DNA from: Actinomycetota bacterium
GTDB taxonomy: Bacteria > Actinomycetota > Actinomycetes > Nanopelagicales > Nanopelagicaceae
Length of the DNA: 63,023 bases
Reading direction: 5' to 3'
Assembly (NCBI GenBank): GCA_009698615.1
Contig: WLPU01000010.1
Location: 1 to 63,023, forward strand
Positions 7,925-16,336 of the stretch are shown here, in pieces. Position 1 is the first letter of the stretch. The number at the start of each line of letters is the position of its first letter. A program made the position numbers and the translations under genes. Below the pieces are notes generated by a model, which was given only the letters and a program-made list of their open reading frames with translations, was not told the DNA's origin and made no database searches.

Positions 7925-8560
7925 ATGCACTTTCTGCAAGGGATCCCGGGGTTTATGGGGACTGCATTTCTCTTAGCAATGGTGCCAGGCCAAGGCGTGG
8001 CAATGATACTTCGTCAATCAATTCTTGGTGGTAGAACGGCAGCGATCTGGTCAGTGCTTGGAAATAGTTCAGGTCTCATTGTCTGGGGCACTTTATCTTC
8101 TGTGGGTCTTTCTGCGATCTTTGCCGCATCTCCTACCGCATACAACATACTTAAATGGATTGGTGTTGCATTTCTGTGCGGACTTTCAATCCAAACCCTT
8201 TTACAACTTCGTCATGCATCTGGAAAGTTTGAACTCGATGGGAAGGTTAATTCATCAAGGGGCGCTGCCTACCGCCTCGGACTTATTACAAATCTCAGCA
8301 ACGTGAAAGCGGCTGTTTTTGCTGTGGCATTTGTGCCTGCATTTGTTCCGAAGGATTTTAACCTTGGGCTTGGTATTTTCATCTTGGGGTTCATTTGGGC
8401 ATTTACCTCCCTTGCGTGGTATTTAATTCTCATCTCTATGGTCGATCTTGCATCGGCACAATTGAGCAAACCTAAGACGCGACGCATCCTTACTGGTTTA
8501 TCTGCCGTGGGCATCCTTGCCTTAGCTCTTGGATTAGCGCTCTCACAACACCATGCGTGA
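7925..8560 (+). CDS. LysE/RhtB-family amino acid exporter
   Basis: The 211-residue protein is an integral membrane protein with about six hydrophobic segments. It carries the family N-terminal pattern 'MVPGQGVAMILRQS', a variant of the usual PGP motif, followed by a small-residue-rich helix. Members export amino acids or related metabolites and prevent their build-up. The length is normal for RhtB (about 205-210). The gene stands alone between terminators. Its stop codon lies inside a short heptamer repeat (8555-8580). The substrate cannot be predicted. Confidence 0.85.
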   Translation: MHFLQGIPGFMGTAFLLAMVPGQGVAMILRQSILGGRTAAIWSVLGNSSGLIVWGTLSSVGLSAIFAASPTAYNILKWIGVAFLCGLSIQTLLQLRHASGKFELDGKVNSSRGAAYRLGLITNLSNVKAAVFAVAFVPAFVPKDFNLGLGIFILGFIWAFTSLAWYLILISMVDLASAQLSKPKTRRILTGLSAVGILALALGLALSQHHA

Positions 8561-8580
8561 AGCGTGAAGCGTGATGCGTT
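8555..8580. repeat. tandem heptamer repeat over the exporter stop codon
   Basis: GCGTGAA, GCGTGAA, GCGTGAT and a partial GCGTT follow each other directly. The TGA stop of the LysE-like gene is the TGA of the first unit. The unit length is seven bases, so gain or loss of a unit changes downstream frame but leaves the first stop in place. Confidence 0.8.
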
Positions 8581-8616
8581 AAAGGGGATTTAGATTCTGA
8601 TTGCGTTGAATAATGC

Positions 8617-9810
8617 CTATTTTTTGTGAGATAAGAGAAAATCAAAAACGGCAGAAATAAAAGCGCTGTTTAACTTTGGCACATGCACGCCTCCTGAGAT
8701 TGTCCACATCTCTATTGCTATCCCCTTAGGGCACTTATAACTTTCCTTAGATGTTTCAGCACCAGCCAGGGATGGCTCGTAATCAAATGTTGCTTTAGCT
8801 TTAATTAGGAGGGTGGAGGTAGAGCATCCGTTGATACCTGCCCAATTACGCGTTTCATCTTTAACGCTGGGGTAGGGATGTGTTGGATCGCCAAAGACAT
8901 TGCCACCGTTAATATTTATTAGCTCATCGGCGGTGCCATTTATCTGTAAGACACTGACGGGGTGATCTGCTTTGCATTGAGTGGGATCTGCGAACGTAGA
9001 ACCCTCAAGGTTCACTATCGCTGCAATTTGAGCTGAGTTATTGCATGCCACGGTATAAGACATGAATCCACCATTGGAATGACCAAGGAAATAGATTCGC
9101 TTGGGGTCTATGGAAACTTTGGTTCCAATTTGCTTCACAAGATCCATGAGGTAGGCAGAATCATCAACGCCACTTGCATTGAAATCGCAGCACGAACCCG
9201 TCGCGTTCCAAAAAGATAGCCCGTCAACATTTCTGGTGCCAGATGGAACTGCCAGCACAACACCGCGCTTATAAGCCTCAGGTGTGAGATTCATCAAAGT
9301 CATCAGGTCGCTAGTACTTGCCGTGAAACCATGAAGTGCAACAAGTAACGGGGCTGGCACCTTTGACTTCAGGGTTCCTGGGATAAATACCTGCACTGGC
9401 CTTGCACCGGCAATTGTGATGAATTTACTTGCCTTTAACTTGGAAATATTTACATCTTTACTCCATGTGAAATTACTTGCCGCCACTGGTGGCGGTGCGC
9501 TCTTGGATCCAGAAGATGGACCAGAAGATGGAGCCGATGCGGCAGGAGTTTCTATGGGAGGAAGTGGGTCGCCATCAATCCACCATCGTGCAGTGTCTTG
9601 AATAAGAATGCAGGCCAACACCTTTCCAGTGAATGAACTTGTTGTTTTTTGACCAACATCCGAAGGAGCACATGTTCTTCCTGGTGCTGCAGCCCCTGGT
9701 GGATATCCGTCATCTAATCCTGTGGCATAAGAGATAGAAGTAATGGAAAGTGAAAGTAAAGAGCCAACTGTGAGTGCGACAAGGATGGAGGCTCGTGAAG
9801 AAGCTTTCAT
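8617..9810 (-). CDS. secreted PHB-depolymerase/feruloyl-esterase family esterase
   Basis: The 397-residue precursor has a signal peptide (about residues 1-30) and a small Cys-containing N-terminal domain (Cys47 and Cys67, ending ARWW). A Pro/Ser linker (84-112) leads to an alpha/beta hydrolase of the LpqC/PHB-depolymerase family. The lipase box GHSNGG gives the nucleophile Ser245; Asp295 (GTADE) and His376 (GGVHVP) complete the triad. It should hydrolyse ester bonds in polyesters or hydroxycinnamate-decorated polysaccharides outside the cell. The ATG follows a TAATCT -10-like element by eight bases, suggesting a leaderless transcript. The family is confident; the substrate is open. Confidence 0.85.
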   Translation of the reverse strand: MKASSRASILVALTVGSLLSLSITSISYATGLDDGYPPGAAAPGRTCAPSDVGQKTTSSFTGKVLACILIQDTARWWIDGDPLPPIETPAASAPSSGPSSGSKSAPPPVAASNFTWSKDVNISKLKASKFITIAGARPVQVFIPGTLKSKVPAPLLVALHGFTASTSDLMTLMNLTPEAYKRGVVLAVPSGTRNVDGLSFWNATGSCCDFNASGVDDSAYLMDLVKQIGTKVSIDPKRIYFLGHSNGGFMSYTVACNNSAQIAAIVNLEGSTFADPTQCKADHPVSVLQINGTADELININGGNVFGDPTHPYPSVKDETRNWAGINGCSTSTLLIKAKATFDYEPSLAGAETSKESYKCPKGIAIEMWTISGGVHVPKLNSAFISAVFDFLLSHKK

Positions 9811-9865
9811 GGCTTATTAGATTACAAAGTAAAAGCTTTTAGCAACCACCTGGCAGGGGTTATTT

Positions 9866-10165
9866 ATGGCTCCTGTGGAGAGAGCGAAGAAAGAGTTGTT
9901 TCCAGCGGAGAGTCTTCATGTATCACTAATTCACCATTCACCTGCAGTTTCCGTAGCCTTACCTAAAGCAATAGATGATGTGGCCATGGACCAATGGCAG
10001 CTCGTGCATTACCTACATTCTCGTCAGCGCACAACCAGTTCTCACGCCGATTTAGAGCTCGATCAAAAATCTCGAAGCAGTCGTATCCGTCGCGCCACTG
10101 AAAAATATGACGAAGAACTCCTACGTCAATCCATTATCTTGGATCAAAGCAGGAGCATCGCTTAA
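9866..10165 (+). CDS. small hypothetical protein
   Basis: The 99-residue product is unrecognised. It has no signal or membrane segment. The C-terminal half is strongly basic and helical (KSRSSRIRRATEKYDEELLRQ). The ATG has a fair ribosome binding site (AGGGG, six bases upstream), and a very strong bidirectional terminator begins 30 bases after its stop. Both support a genuine gene. It is divergent from the secreted esterase. Confidence 0.55.
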   Translation: MAPVERAKKELFPAESLHVSLIHHSPAVSVALPKAIDDVAMDQWQLVHYLHSRQRTTSSHADLELDQKSRSSRIRRATEKYDEELLRQSIILDQSRSIA

Positions 10166-10194
10166 AAAAGCAACATGCACTTTCCATAAAACAG

Positions 10195-10229
10195 AACAAC
10201 CCCCTCACGGAATCTGTGAGGGGGTTGTT
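10195..10229. terminator. strong bidirectional terminator
   Basis: A perfect 14-bp stem (AACAACCCCCTCAC paired with GTGAGGGGGTTGTT) with a seven-base loop lies between two convergent genes. The A/T-rich ends provide a T tract in both directions. Confidence 0.9.
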
Positions 10230-10239
10230 TACTGTGGAA

Positions 10240-11337
10240 CTAAAGTGCTTTGTGTATGTCTAGATTTTCCTTAATAATGTGAACCTTGAAAGTCCATAGA
10301 TTCTCAGCACGTGGATCAATAATTAATTCTACCCAGTGGTTGAATCCAGAGCCAAATGTCTGAACACGTGTGAAGTTCTCAACCAATGAACCTTTGTCTT
10401 TTTCTATTAGCTTCCCATCTGTTTCATTCATTGGCATATCAACTTGGTACCAGTGTTCATCACCATTTTGTAGCAATACTGGCTTCTTGAACTTCAAAGT
10501 ATTAGTCAACAACGCCTGCTTCACGTTAGCAAATGCTGCGGTGTTTTCGTTATTTGGAACTGCCGCATCACGTGCATAGCCTTCCCAGTCCATGTTGGCC
10601 TGAAGAACTACAATAACGCCTGCCGAACCAACAGATTTTGCTTCATCAAAACCCTTATTAATCCAAGCCACGTTCGCTGCATCGCGAGCTTTGTATTCAA
10701 CGTCATCGCCGTCCTTGGCTAAATCGTTATAAGTCTTAAAGGCCGGTGTGGCAACCGCAGAGTTGTTTGCAGATCCTGGAACGTGAGGGAATATGTAGGT
10801 AATTCCCTTGAAAGAGAAGAACTGCATTTCTGGATACTTCGAATCATGTGAAACAGCGATTCGGCTATTTGGTGCGCCTAACTTGATGTAAGTACCATCT
10901 GCTTTTTGGAAAAAGTTAGAGCGCACGAGCGCTAAACGAGTTAATGGGTCATATGCGCCTTTGACTGCACGATCGCAATCTACCCACTCATTGTCTCCCA
11001 CTGAATAAAAAACCGGCTTTGTAAATTTGTCAAAGAAGTTTGTCTTCAGCGCTGGATAAGCCTCATCCGTGCACTTGTCACCCTTACCGCTCATGGTGTC
11101 GCCACCAAAAAGTGCCAATGTGACATCAGATGCGTTTATGGAGGCGATCACATTTGGTGTCTGAGTAACACCTTTCGCGTCATATGGCATATCTCCAATG
11201 AGTGCGACGCTGTATTTGAATGCTTGGGCGGCGTTTGCCTGTGAGGCCGCTACGTTGGCAATTACCAATGCGAGGGACCCGATAGTCAAAAATGCGATGG
11301 TGCGCTTAAGATTTTTTAGTGTGAATGATTTTGTCAT
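10240..11337 (-). CDS. secreted metallophosphoesterase-like protein
   Basis: The 365-residue precursor has a signal peptide with a cleavage-like ASQANA at about residues 31-36. The mature part shows calcineurin-type metallophosphoesterase landmarks: GDMPY (Asp49), GGDTMSGKGD (Asp80), a GDNEWVDC block and a late NGDEHWYQVD block. These supply the usual Asp/Asn/His metal ligands. It probably releases phosphate from organic compounds outside the membrane, useful in phosphate-poor fresh water. It stands alone with a terminator behind it. The family is fairly clear; the exact substrate is not. A close alternative is a non-catalytic PhoD-like surface protein. Confidence 0.75.
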   Translation of the reverse strand: MTKSFTLKNLKRTIAFLTIGSLALVIANVAASQANAAQAFKYSVALIGDMPYDAKGVTQTPNVIASINASDVTLALFGGDTMSGKGDKCTDEAYPALKTNFFDKFTKPVFYSVGDNEWVDCDRAVKGAYDPLTRLALVRSNFFQKADGTYIKLGAPNSRIAVSHDSKYPEMQFFSFKGITYIFPHVPGSANNSAVATPAFKTYNDLAKDGDDVEYKARDAANVAWINKGFDEAKSVGSAGVIVVLQANMDWEGYARDAAVPNNENTAAFANVKQALLTNTLKFKKPVLLQNGDEHWYQVDMPMNETDGKLIEKDKGSLVENFTRVQTFGSGFNHWVELIIDPRAENLWTFKVHIIKENLDIHKAL

Positions 11338-11432
11338 TCGTGAATCATTATTCCCCTAGGCGACCATTTAGGAAACGATTCCCAGTTTTTTGCTAAACGA
11401 GAGATGAATATCAGATGCAACGGAAGATTTGC

Positions 11433-12245
11433 TTACTTGCCGATACCTGCGGTGAGGCCGTTGACTAGTTGGCGCTGGAAAATTAGATAAACAACTACGG
11501 CAGGAATCGCCGAGATTAATGAGCCTGCCATGAGGACCGGAATATCGGTGACGCGGCCCGCTGATAGCGCGCCTAGTCCTACCGTGATTGTGCGGTAGTT
11601 CGGATCTTGAATAAAGAGCAAGCCAACTAATAGGTCATCCCAAATTTGAATGAATTGAAGAACGATCACGGTAATCACTGCTGGCACAGCAAGTGGCATT
11701 GCTACCTTGCGAAAGACTGCGCCATAACTTAGGCCATCTACAACTGCAGCCTCAACAAGATCATCTGGAATCCCTCGGAAATATGACGTCATCAGAAAAG
11801 TGGCAAACGGTGTGCCAAGTGCTGCATAAACAAATATCGCGCCCCAATATCCAGTTAAGAGATTGAGTTTGCTGGCATTTATGTAGGCGGGAATGATGAT
11901 TGATTGCAGCGGAATCAACATCGCACCGACGATTCCGAGGAAGAAATAGGGCGATGCCTTGGAGCGCAATTTTGCAAGAGCGAAGCCGGCCATTGTTGCC
12001 ACAAATAAGATAATGAAGATCGCTCCAGCACAGACAAGTGTGGAATTGATTAATTGGCGCCCTACTGGCAGAGCTTTAAAGAGATTGTGCCACGAAGAAA
12101 GAGAGTGACCGGGGGCGCCAAAATATTGTTCTTTTGATTTAAAGGATGTAGCGATCATAAATATAAATGGATAGAGCATGACAACAGCCAACAGGGACAT
12201 CGTTGCAAAGATCAATGTGTTCTTGAGGCCAAATTTCTTTTTCAT
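11433..12245 (-). CDS. sugar ABC transporter permease (MalG-like, CUT1)
   Basis: The 270-residue protein has six predicted membrane segments and the cytoplasmic coupling motif 'EAAVVDGLSYGAVFRKVAMPLAVPA' of binding-protein-dependent permeases (given here in shortened sense: EAA...G...P). It pairs with the preceding permease gene; the two abut with no spacer, so they are co-translated. It ends the four-gene operon. No ATPase gene is present in the operon, so a shared MsiK-like ATPase elsewhere must power it. The sugar is unknown; linkage to a sugar-acid dehydratase suggests pentoses, hexoses or their acids. Confidence 0.92.
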   Translation of the reverse strand: MKKKFGLKNTLIFATMSLLAVVMLYPFIFMIATSFKSKEQYFGAPGHSLSSWHNLFKALPVGRQLINSTLVCAGAIFIILFVATMAGFALAKLRSKASPYFFLGIVGAMLIPLQSIIIPAYINASKLNLLTGYWGAIFVYAALGTPFATFLMTSYFRGIPDDLVEAAVVDGLSYGAVFRKVAMPLAVPAVITVIVLQFIQIWDDLLVGLLFIQDPNYRTITVGLGALSAGRVTDIPVLMAGSLISAIPAVVVYLIFQRQLVNGLTAGIGK

Positions 12246-13127
12246 CTACTCATCTCGATTTCTCATAATAAGTAGTTGGCCAACGCCCAAAATTGCCATT
12301 ATGAAAAATAGGAGAACTCCCAGCATCGCGCCAGTACCAAAATCCCCACGTGAGAATGCGCTTTGATAAATGAAGAACTCTAGGGTTGTTGTTCCAAAGC
12401 CTGGTCCCCCGCCTGTCATTACAAAGATCAGACTAAAGAGCGCGGTAAAGGCGCTAATGATGGTGATGATGAATGAAAATTGAATGAAGCGAGTCAATTG
12501 CGGCAAGGTAATGCTTCTAAAGATTCGTAGATTGTTGGCGCCATCCATGCGTGCTGCTTCATTAAGGGATTGATCAAGGGTCGCCATACCGGTCAGGAAA
12601 ATAATGGTGTTGGTTCCCACCATTGACCAAATAAATGTAATCCCGACAGTAAAGAGCGCGCCTTGCTCAGATGAAAGCAGGTCGGTCTTTATGAAGCCAA
12701 GCCCAGCCCCGCGAAGAAGGCCATTTAATAAGCCCTCTTGGGCGAAGAAACGCATTGCAACCATTCCGATAACAACCCACGAGATTGCAGTGGGGAGAAA
12801 ATAAATAGTTCGGAAAACTTTCCAACCAACTACTTTCTCATTCAGCAGAAATGCAATCCCCATGGGAAAGAGAATCGCGATCGGAACTCCGAGTAATAAA
12901 TAGCCATTGTTTTGCAGTACTCGCCAAAAGATTGGGTTATGAAGCTCGTGCGTGTAAGTACTAATGCCATGCCAGATTGCGGTGATGCCGTTCCACTCGG
13001 TAAATGAGAAGTATCCAGCCTGAATGATGGGAATCCCAAGGAAAGCGGCAACCAATATCAAGGCAGGGGAGGCAAAGATCAAGCCTGTGCGACGCCTGCT
13101 CTTATGGAGCGGACTTACCTTTTTCAT
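12246..13127 (-). CDS. sugar ABC transporter permease (MalF-like, CUT1)
   Basis: The 293-residue protein has six membrane segments and an EAA motif (NEAARMDGANNLRIFRSITLP). It is the MalF-type partner of the next gene. It lies 98 bases after the binding-protein gene, and that gap contains a strong stem-loop that may lower permease expression relative to the binding protein. Length and motif order are normal for the family. Confidence 0.92.
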   Translation of the reverse strand: MKKVSPLHKSRRRTGLIFASPALILVAAFLGIPIIQAGYFSFTEWNGITAIWHGISTYTHELHNPIFWRVLQNNGYLLLGVPIAILFPMGIAFLLNEKVVGWKVFRTIYFLPTAISWVVIGMVAMRFFAQEGLLNGLLRGAGLGFIKTDLLSSEQGALFTVGITFIWSMVGTNTIIFLTGMATLDQSLNEAARMDGANNLRIFRSITLPQLTRFIQFSFIITIISAFTALFSLIFVMTGGGPGFGTTTLEFFIYQSAFSRGDFGTGAMLGVLLFFIMAILGVGQLLIMRNRDE

Positions 13128-13159
13128 TTACTCATCTCTCAAGAATTACCAGTGAAATG

Positions 13160-13190
13160 ACGAGAGTGGGACCATGGGCCCCACTCTCGT
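13160..13190 (-). other. intercistronic stem-loop between binding protein and permeases
   Basis: ACGAGAGTGGG pairs perfectly with CCCACTCTCGT across a nine-base loop. There is no T tract on the minus-strand side, so it is not a classical terminator. In ABC import operons such hairpins often stabilise the upstream binding-protein mRNA and reduce downstream expression; I infer the same here. Confidence 0.65.
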
Positions 13191-13225
13191 CGCTTCGTAC
13201 TACTAGAGGATTGCTTACTGCTTAG

Positions 13226-14509
13226 TTATAGGGAATTTCCACGCTTTGCAGGAGCGAGGTTGTTCCAGACCTGATTCATCTGCTTCAAGCCATCTGCAAC
13301 AGATGTCTTTCCACCAAGAATTGCAGGAAGGATTTTATTTCCAGCATCTACGACATCGCCCTGAAGAACGTTGTCGAGCATTGGATAGCGAGTGAAACCT
13401 TGCTTTGCAGCAAAGTCCAACATCTGCTGATTGACTGCATTTGAAGTTGTAGAACCGTTAACGTTTGGAATCAAACCAACGCTGTCAACAATCTTTGCAG
13501 CATCAGCAGTTGTCATCCAAGTGAGGAATGCTGCTGCAGCCTTTTGATTCTTTGAATAGTTAGTCAATGACAGACCTTGACCAGCAAACTCAACTACGCC
13601 CTTGATTGGCTTATCTGAGAATGGTGGGATGAAGGCGGCAACGTTTGTCTTCATTGCATCGGTGAACTTCTTGGTGTCCCAAGTTCCATCGATGATCATT
13701 GCGGCTTTTCCGCCAATGAAATCTTCAACGTTATTTGTCTTAGTCAAAACGTCGGCATTTGTGCAGCCCTTGCTCTTGAGTGCGGCGTATTTTGTATAGG
13801 AATCAGTGTTTGTTGCTGAGTTCCACATATTCTTTCCGCTGTAGAGATCGCGTAGACCAGAAACTGAAGATTGTCCGATCGCGATGTAGCTTGCGTCATA
13901 CCATGGGTAGTACAAGGCGCCAAGGCTCTGGCCACCATTACCGTAAACCATCGGTGTGTAACCAGCGCTCTTGAGCTTTGTGCAAGCGGCATAGAGATCG
14001 TTCCAATTTGTTGGAACAGACTTAACGCCTGCCTTTGCAAATGCTGCCTTGTTATAGAAACCGATGTAGAACTGGCGATCGAAAGGCATTACGTAAGGTC
14101 CCTTTGCAGCATCGAAGTTCTCGGATGACCAGTTGAGAGAGCCTTCATTTGCTAGCGCTGCTGCAGGAACCACACCCTTTAGATTCGTTAGATAGCTCTT
14201 GTATTGCAGAGCGAAAAGACCGGTCCACATCAGTGCAAGGTCTGGACCCTTCTTTGAAACAGCTGCTGCTTGCAAAAGTGCGAAGTAGTTATCGCCAGGT
14301 TGATCTACTAATTTAAATGTGACGCCTGGGTTTGCCTTTGAATAGGCATCTGTTAACCCTTTAACGGCTTCGGCGTTCTGAGTTGTACCTAAGTTGTGCC
14401 AAATAGTAATTGTGGTGCCAGCTGCTTGAGCTGTGCTCTGGGTTAAGCCAATTCCAGTGATTGCGAGTGTGAATGCAATGACTGCGGGGAGAAGAGATTT
14501 TCTACGCAT
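13226..14509 (-). CDS. sugar ABC transporter substrate-binding protein
   Basis: The 427-residue protein belongs to the family 1 extracellular solute-binding group. It has a signal peptide (residues 1-29, cleavage after AQA), then 'TITIWHNLG' and the long two-lobed domain. A good ribosome binding site (GGAGG, four bases before ATG) fixes the start. The signal peptide has no lipobox Cys, so the protein should not be a lipoprotein, which is unusual for a monoderm bacterium. It is the second gene of the dehydratase-transporter operon. Sugar specificity cannot be read from the sequence. Confidence 0.92.
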   Translation of the reverse strand: MRRKSLLPAVIAFTLAITGIGLTQSTAQAAGTTITIWHNLGTTQNAEAVKGLTDAYSKANPGVTFKLVDQPGDNYFALLQAAAVSKKGPDLALMWTGLFALQYKSYLTNLKGVVPAAALANEGSLNWSSENFDAAKGPYVMPFDRQFYIGFYNKAAFAKAGVKSVPTNWNDLYAACTKLKSAGYTPMVYGNGGQSLGALYYPWYDASYIAIGQSSVSGLRDLYSGKNMWNSATNTDSYTKYAALKSKGCTNADVLTKTNNVEDFIGGKAAMIIDGTWDTKKFTDAMKTNVAAFIPPFSDKPIKGVVEFAGQGLSLTNYSKNQKAAAAFLTWMTTADAAKIVDSVGLIPNVNGSTTSNAVNQQMLDFAAKQGFTRYPMLDNVLQGDVVDAGNKILPAILGGKTSVADGLKQMNQVWNNLAPAKRGNSL

Positions 14510-14563
14510 TAATCCTCCAGTTGTAGTGTTTGTCGAACTTTATTCCACAAACCTACTTCTTGG

Positions 14564-16288
14564 CTAGGAACGTCCGACAACCGGCGGTATGAATTTCAGC
14601 GCACTCTTTGTTTTTGGGCGCAGGAAATCTAAATCACATCCCTGATCGGCCTGCAGAACATGGTTTTGATACAGGGCCGGCCAGCCGCGTTCGTGTTCTC
14701 GGACCGGGGCGCCCCATGCCGCTTTGCGCGCTGCCAACTCAGCTTCGTCAACTAATAATTCTAATTTTCCGGCAAGAACATCTAATGCAATTTCGTCGCC
14801 ATCGTGAACTAACGCGAGCATCCCGCCAATTGCAGCCTCAGGTGCAACGTGCAAAATGCATGTACCAAAAGATGTTCCGGACATTCTGGCATCAGAGATG
14901 CGAACCATATCGGTGACGCCTTCTTCTAATAATTTCTTCGGAACCGGAATCATTCCCCACTCGGGCATTCCTGGAACTCCTACTGGTCCGCAATCACGAA
15001 GTACTAAGACAGAATCTTTCGTAATTCCCAGGCCCGGATCATCAATGCGACTGCGCATATCGGCATAACCATGAAAGACAATTGCTGGACCTTGATGCTT
15101 CATTAATTCAGGCGATGCAGCTGATACTTTAATAATTGCACCGGCTTTGGCGAGGTTTCCCTTCACCATCGCAAATGCGCCACTGGGATAGAGCGGGTTA
15201 CTCAATGAGCGAATCGTGGTGCCCTTTGGTTGAACACCAGAAACAATCTCGCGCCAACTTTTACCAAGGATAGTTTTTTCATCAAGTTCAAAGTCTTTCG
15301 AAATAGTTGAAATCAGCGCAGGGACCCCACCGGCTGCATGGAAATCTTGAATCAAACCAGCACCCGAGGGTTCAACATCGGCAAGGACTGAAAGCCCCTT
15401 TGCTAATTCGTTGATCGAATCCATTGTTAACTCACCAAATACCCGGCCAGAAATTGCTAACAAATGAATGACTGCATTGGTAGAGCCACCACAAGCATGG
15501 AGTACTCGAAGGGCATTTCGAAAAGCTGCGGGTGTCAAAATGCTTGAAGGGCGAATATTGTCATTGACCATCCGAACGATGGCGGTACCCGAATCAAATG
15601 CCGTTGCCATGCGTGCTGGATCGTTTTCGGCAATCGTTGATGTGCCGGGCAAAGATAATCCCAACGTTTCCACCATCATTGCTACAGATGACGCTGTCCC
15701 CATTGTGTTGCAAGAACCTAGGCCGCAATTGAGACAACCTTCGAATTCTTTCCATTCGGCTTTACTAATTTTATTTGCACGGTAATCCGACCACATCCGC
15801 CATAGATCGGTACCGGTCCCAACCTTCTTGCCGCGAAAGAGTGCTGGCGGCCGAGCACCTGCAGTGAACATAATCGTTGGTAGATCAGTACTGATGGCGC
15901 CCATTAATGAACCAGGCACACTCTTATCGCAATTTGCCAGAAGGACTACGCCGTCAATCGGATAGGAGCGCAAATATTCTTCGACTTCCATCGAGAGCAT
16001 GTTTCGATAGAGCATCGCGCTTGGTTTCATTAAATCTTCACCAAGAGACATGACGGGAAATACGACTGGGATTGCCCCTGATTCAATGATTCCCCGCTTT
16101 ATTTCTGGAATAAAATCTCGAAGTGGCAAGTTGCAAGGATTGAGTTCGCTTGATGAGTCAGCAATTCCAATAATTGGCTTGGTGTTATTGGCATCCAGCT
16201 CATATCCAACCGAAGCCATCACAACGCGGTGGGAAAGCGCCACCTCATCATCGCCGGCAAACCACTCGCTACTGCGCAGATGTGCCAT
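14564..16288 (-). CDS. IlvD/Edd-family sugar-acid (pentonate-type) dehydratase
   Basis: The 574-residue protein is close to the length of L-arabonate/D-xylonate dehydratases (about 580-600). It has three Cys for the [2Fe-2S] cluster: Cys52 (ELNPCN), Cys120 (ANCDKSVPG) and Cys193 (GSCNTMG). It also has the catalytic-serine motif DARMSGTSFGT. It should dehydrate an aldonic acid to a 2-keto-3-deoxy acid. It heads an operon with a sugar importer and lies divergent from a zinc dehydrogenase, which together suggest an oxidative, non-phosphorylative sugar or sugar-acid route. A biosynthetic IlvD is less likely because of this context. Its ATG lies seven bases after a TAGGAT box, implying a leaderless transcript. 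Confidence 0.88.
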   Translation of the reverse strand: MAHLRSSEWFAGDDEVALSHRVVMASVGYELDANNTKPIIGIADSSSELNPCNLPLRDFIPEIKRGIIESGAIPVVFPVMSLGEDLMKPSAMLYRNMLSMEVEEYLRSYPIDGVVLLANCDKSVPGSLMGAISTDLPTIMFTAGARPPALFRGKKVGTGTDLWRMWSDYRANKISKAEWKEFEGCLNCGLGSCNTMGTASSVAMMVETLGLSLPGTSTIAENDPARMATAFDSGTAIVRMVNDNIRPSSILTPAAFRNALRVLHACGGSTNAVIHLLAISGRVFGELTMDSINELAKGLSVLADVEPSGAGLIQDFHAAGGVPALISTISKDFELDEKTILGKSWREIVSGVQPKGTTIRSLSNPLYPSGAFAMVKGNLAKAGAIIKVSAASPELMKHQGPAIVFHGYADMRSRIDDPGLGITKDSVLVLRDCGPVGVPGMPEWGMIPVPKKLLEEGVTDMVRISDARMSGTSFGTCILHVAPEAAIGGMLALVHDGDEIALDVLAGKLELLVDEAELAARKAAWGAPVREHERGWPALYQNHVLQADQGCDLDFLRPKTKSALKFIPPVVGRS

Positions 16289-16336
16289 AAGTCAGATCCT
16301 ACCCTGCGCCAAGTTGCGAGTAGTATTTCGCCCACT
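16289..16336. promoter_or_regulatory. compact divergent promoter region
   Basis: Only 48 bases separate two divergent starts. On the minus strand TAGGAT at 16301-16296 is followed by seven bases and the dehydratase ATG. On the plus strand TAGTAT at 16321-16326 is followed by ten bases and the dehydrogenase ATG. Neither ATG has a clear Shine-Dalgarno sequence, so leaderless or near-leaderless transcription is inferred. A shared regulator site could fit between them, but none is obvious. Confidence 0.5.

Noticed and set aside
16229-16336. Longer N-terminus of the zinc dehydrogenase
   Set aside because: It runs across the divergent promoter region and into the dehydratase gene; the extra residues are unlike MDR proteins, and ATG 16337 begins the family domain.
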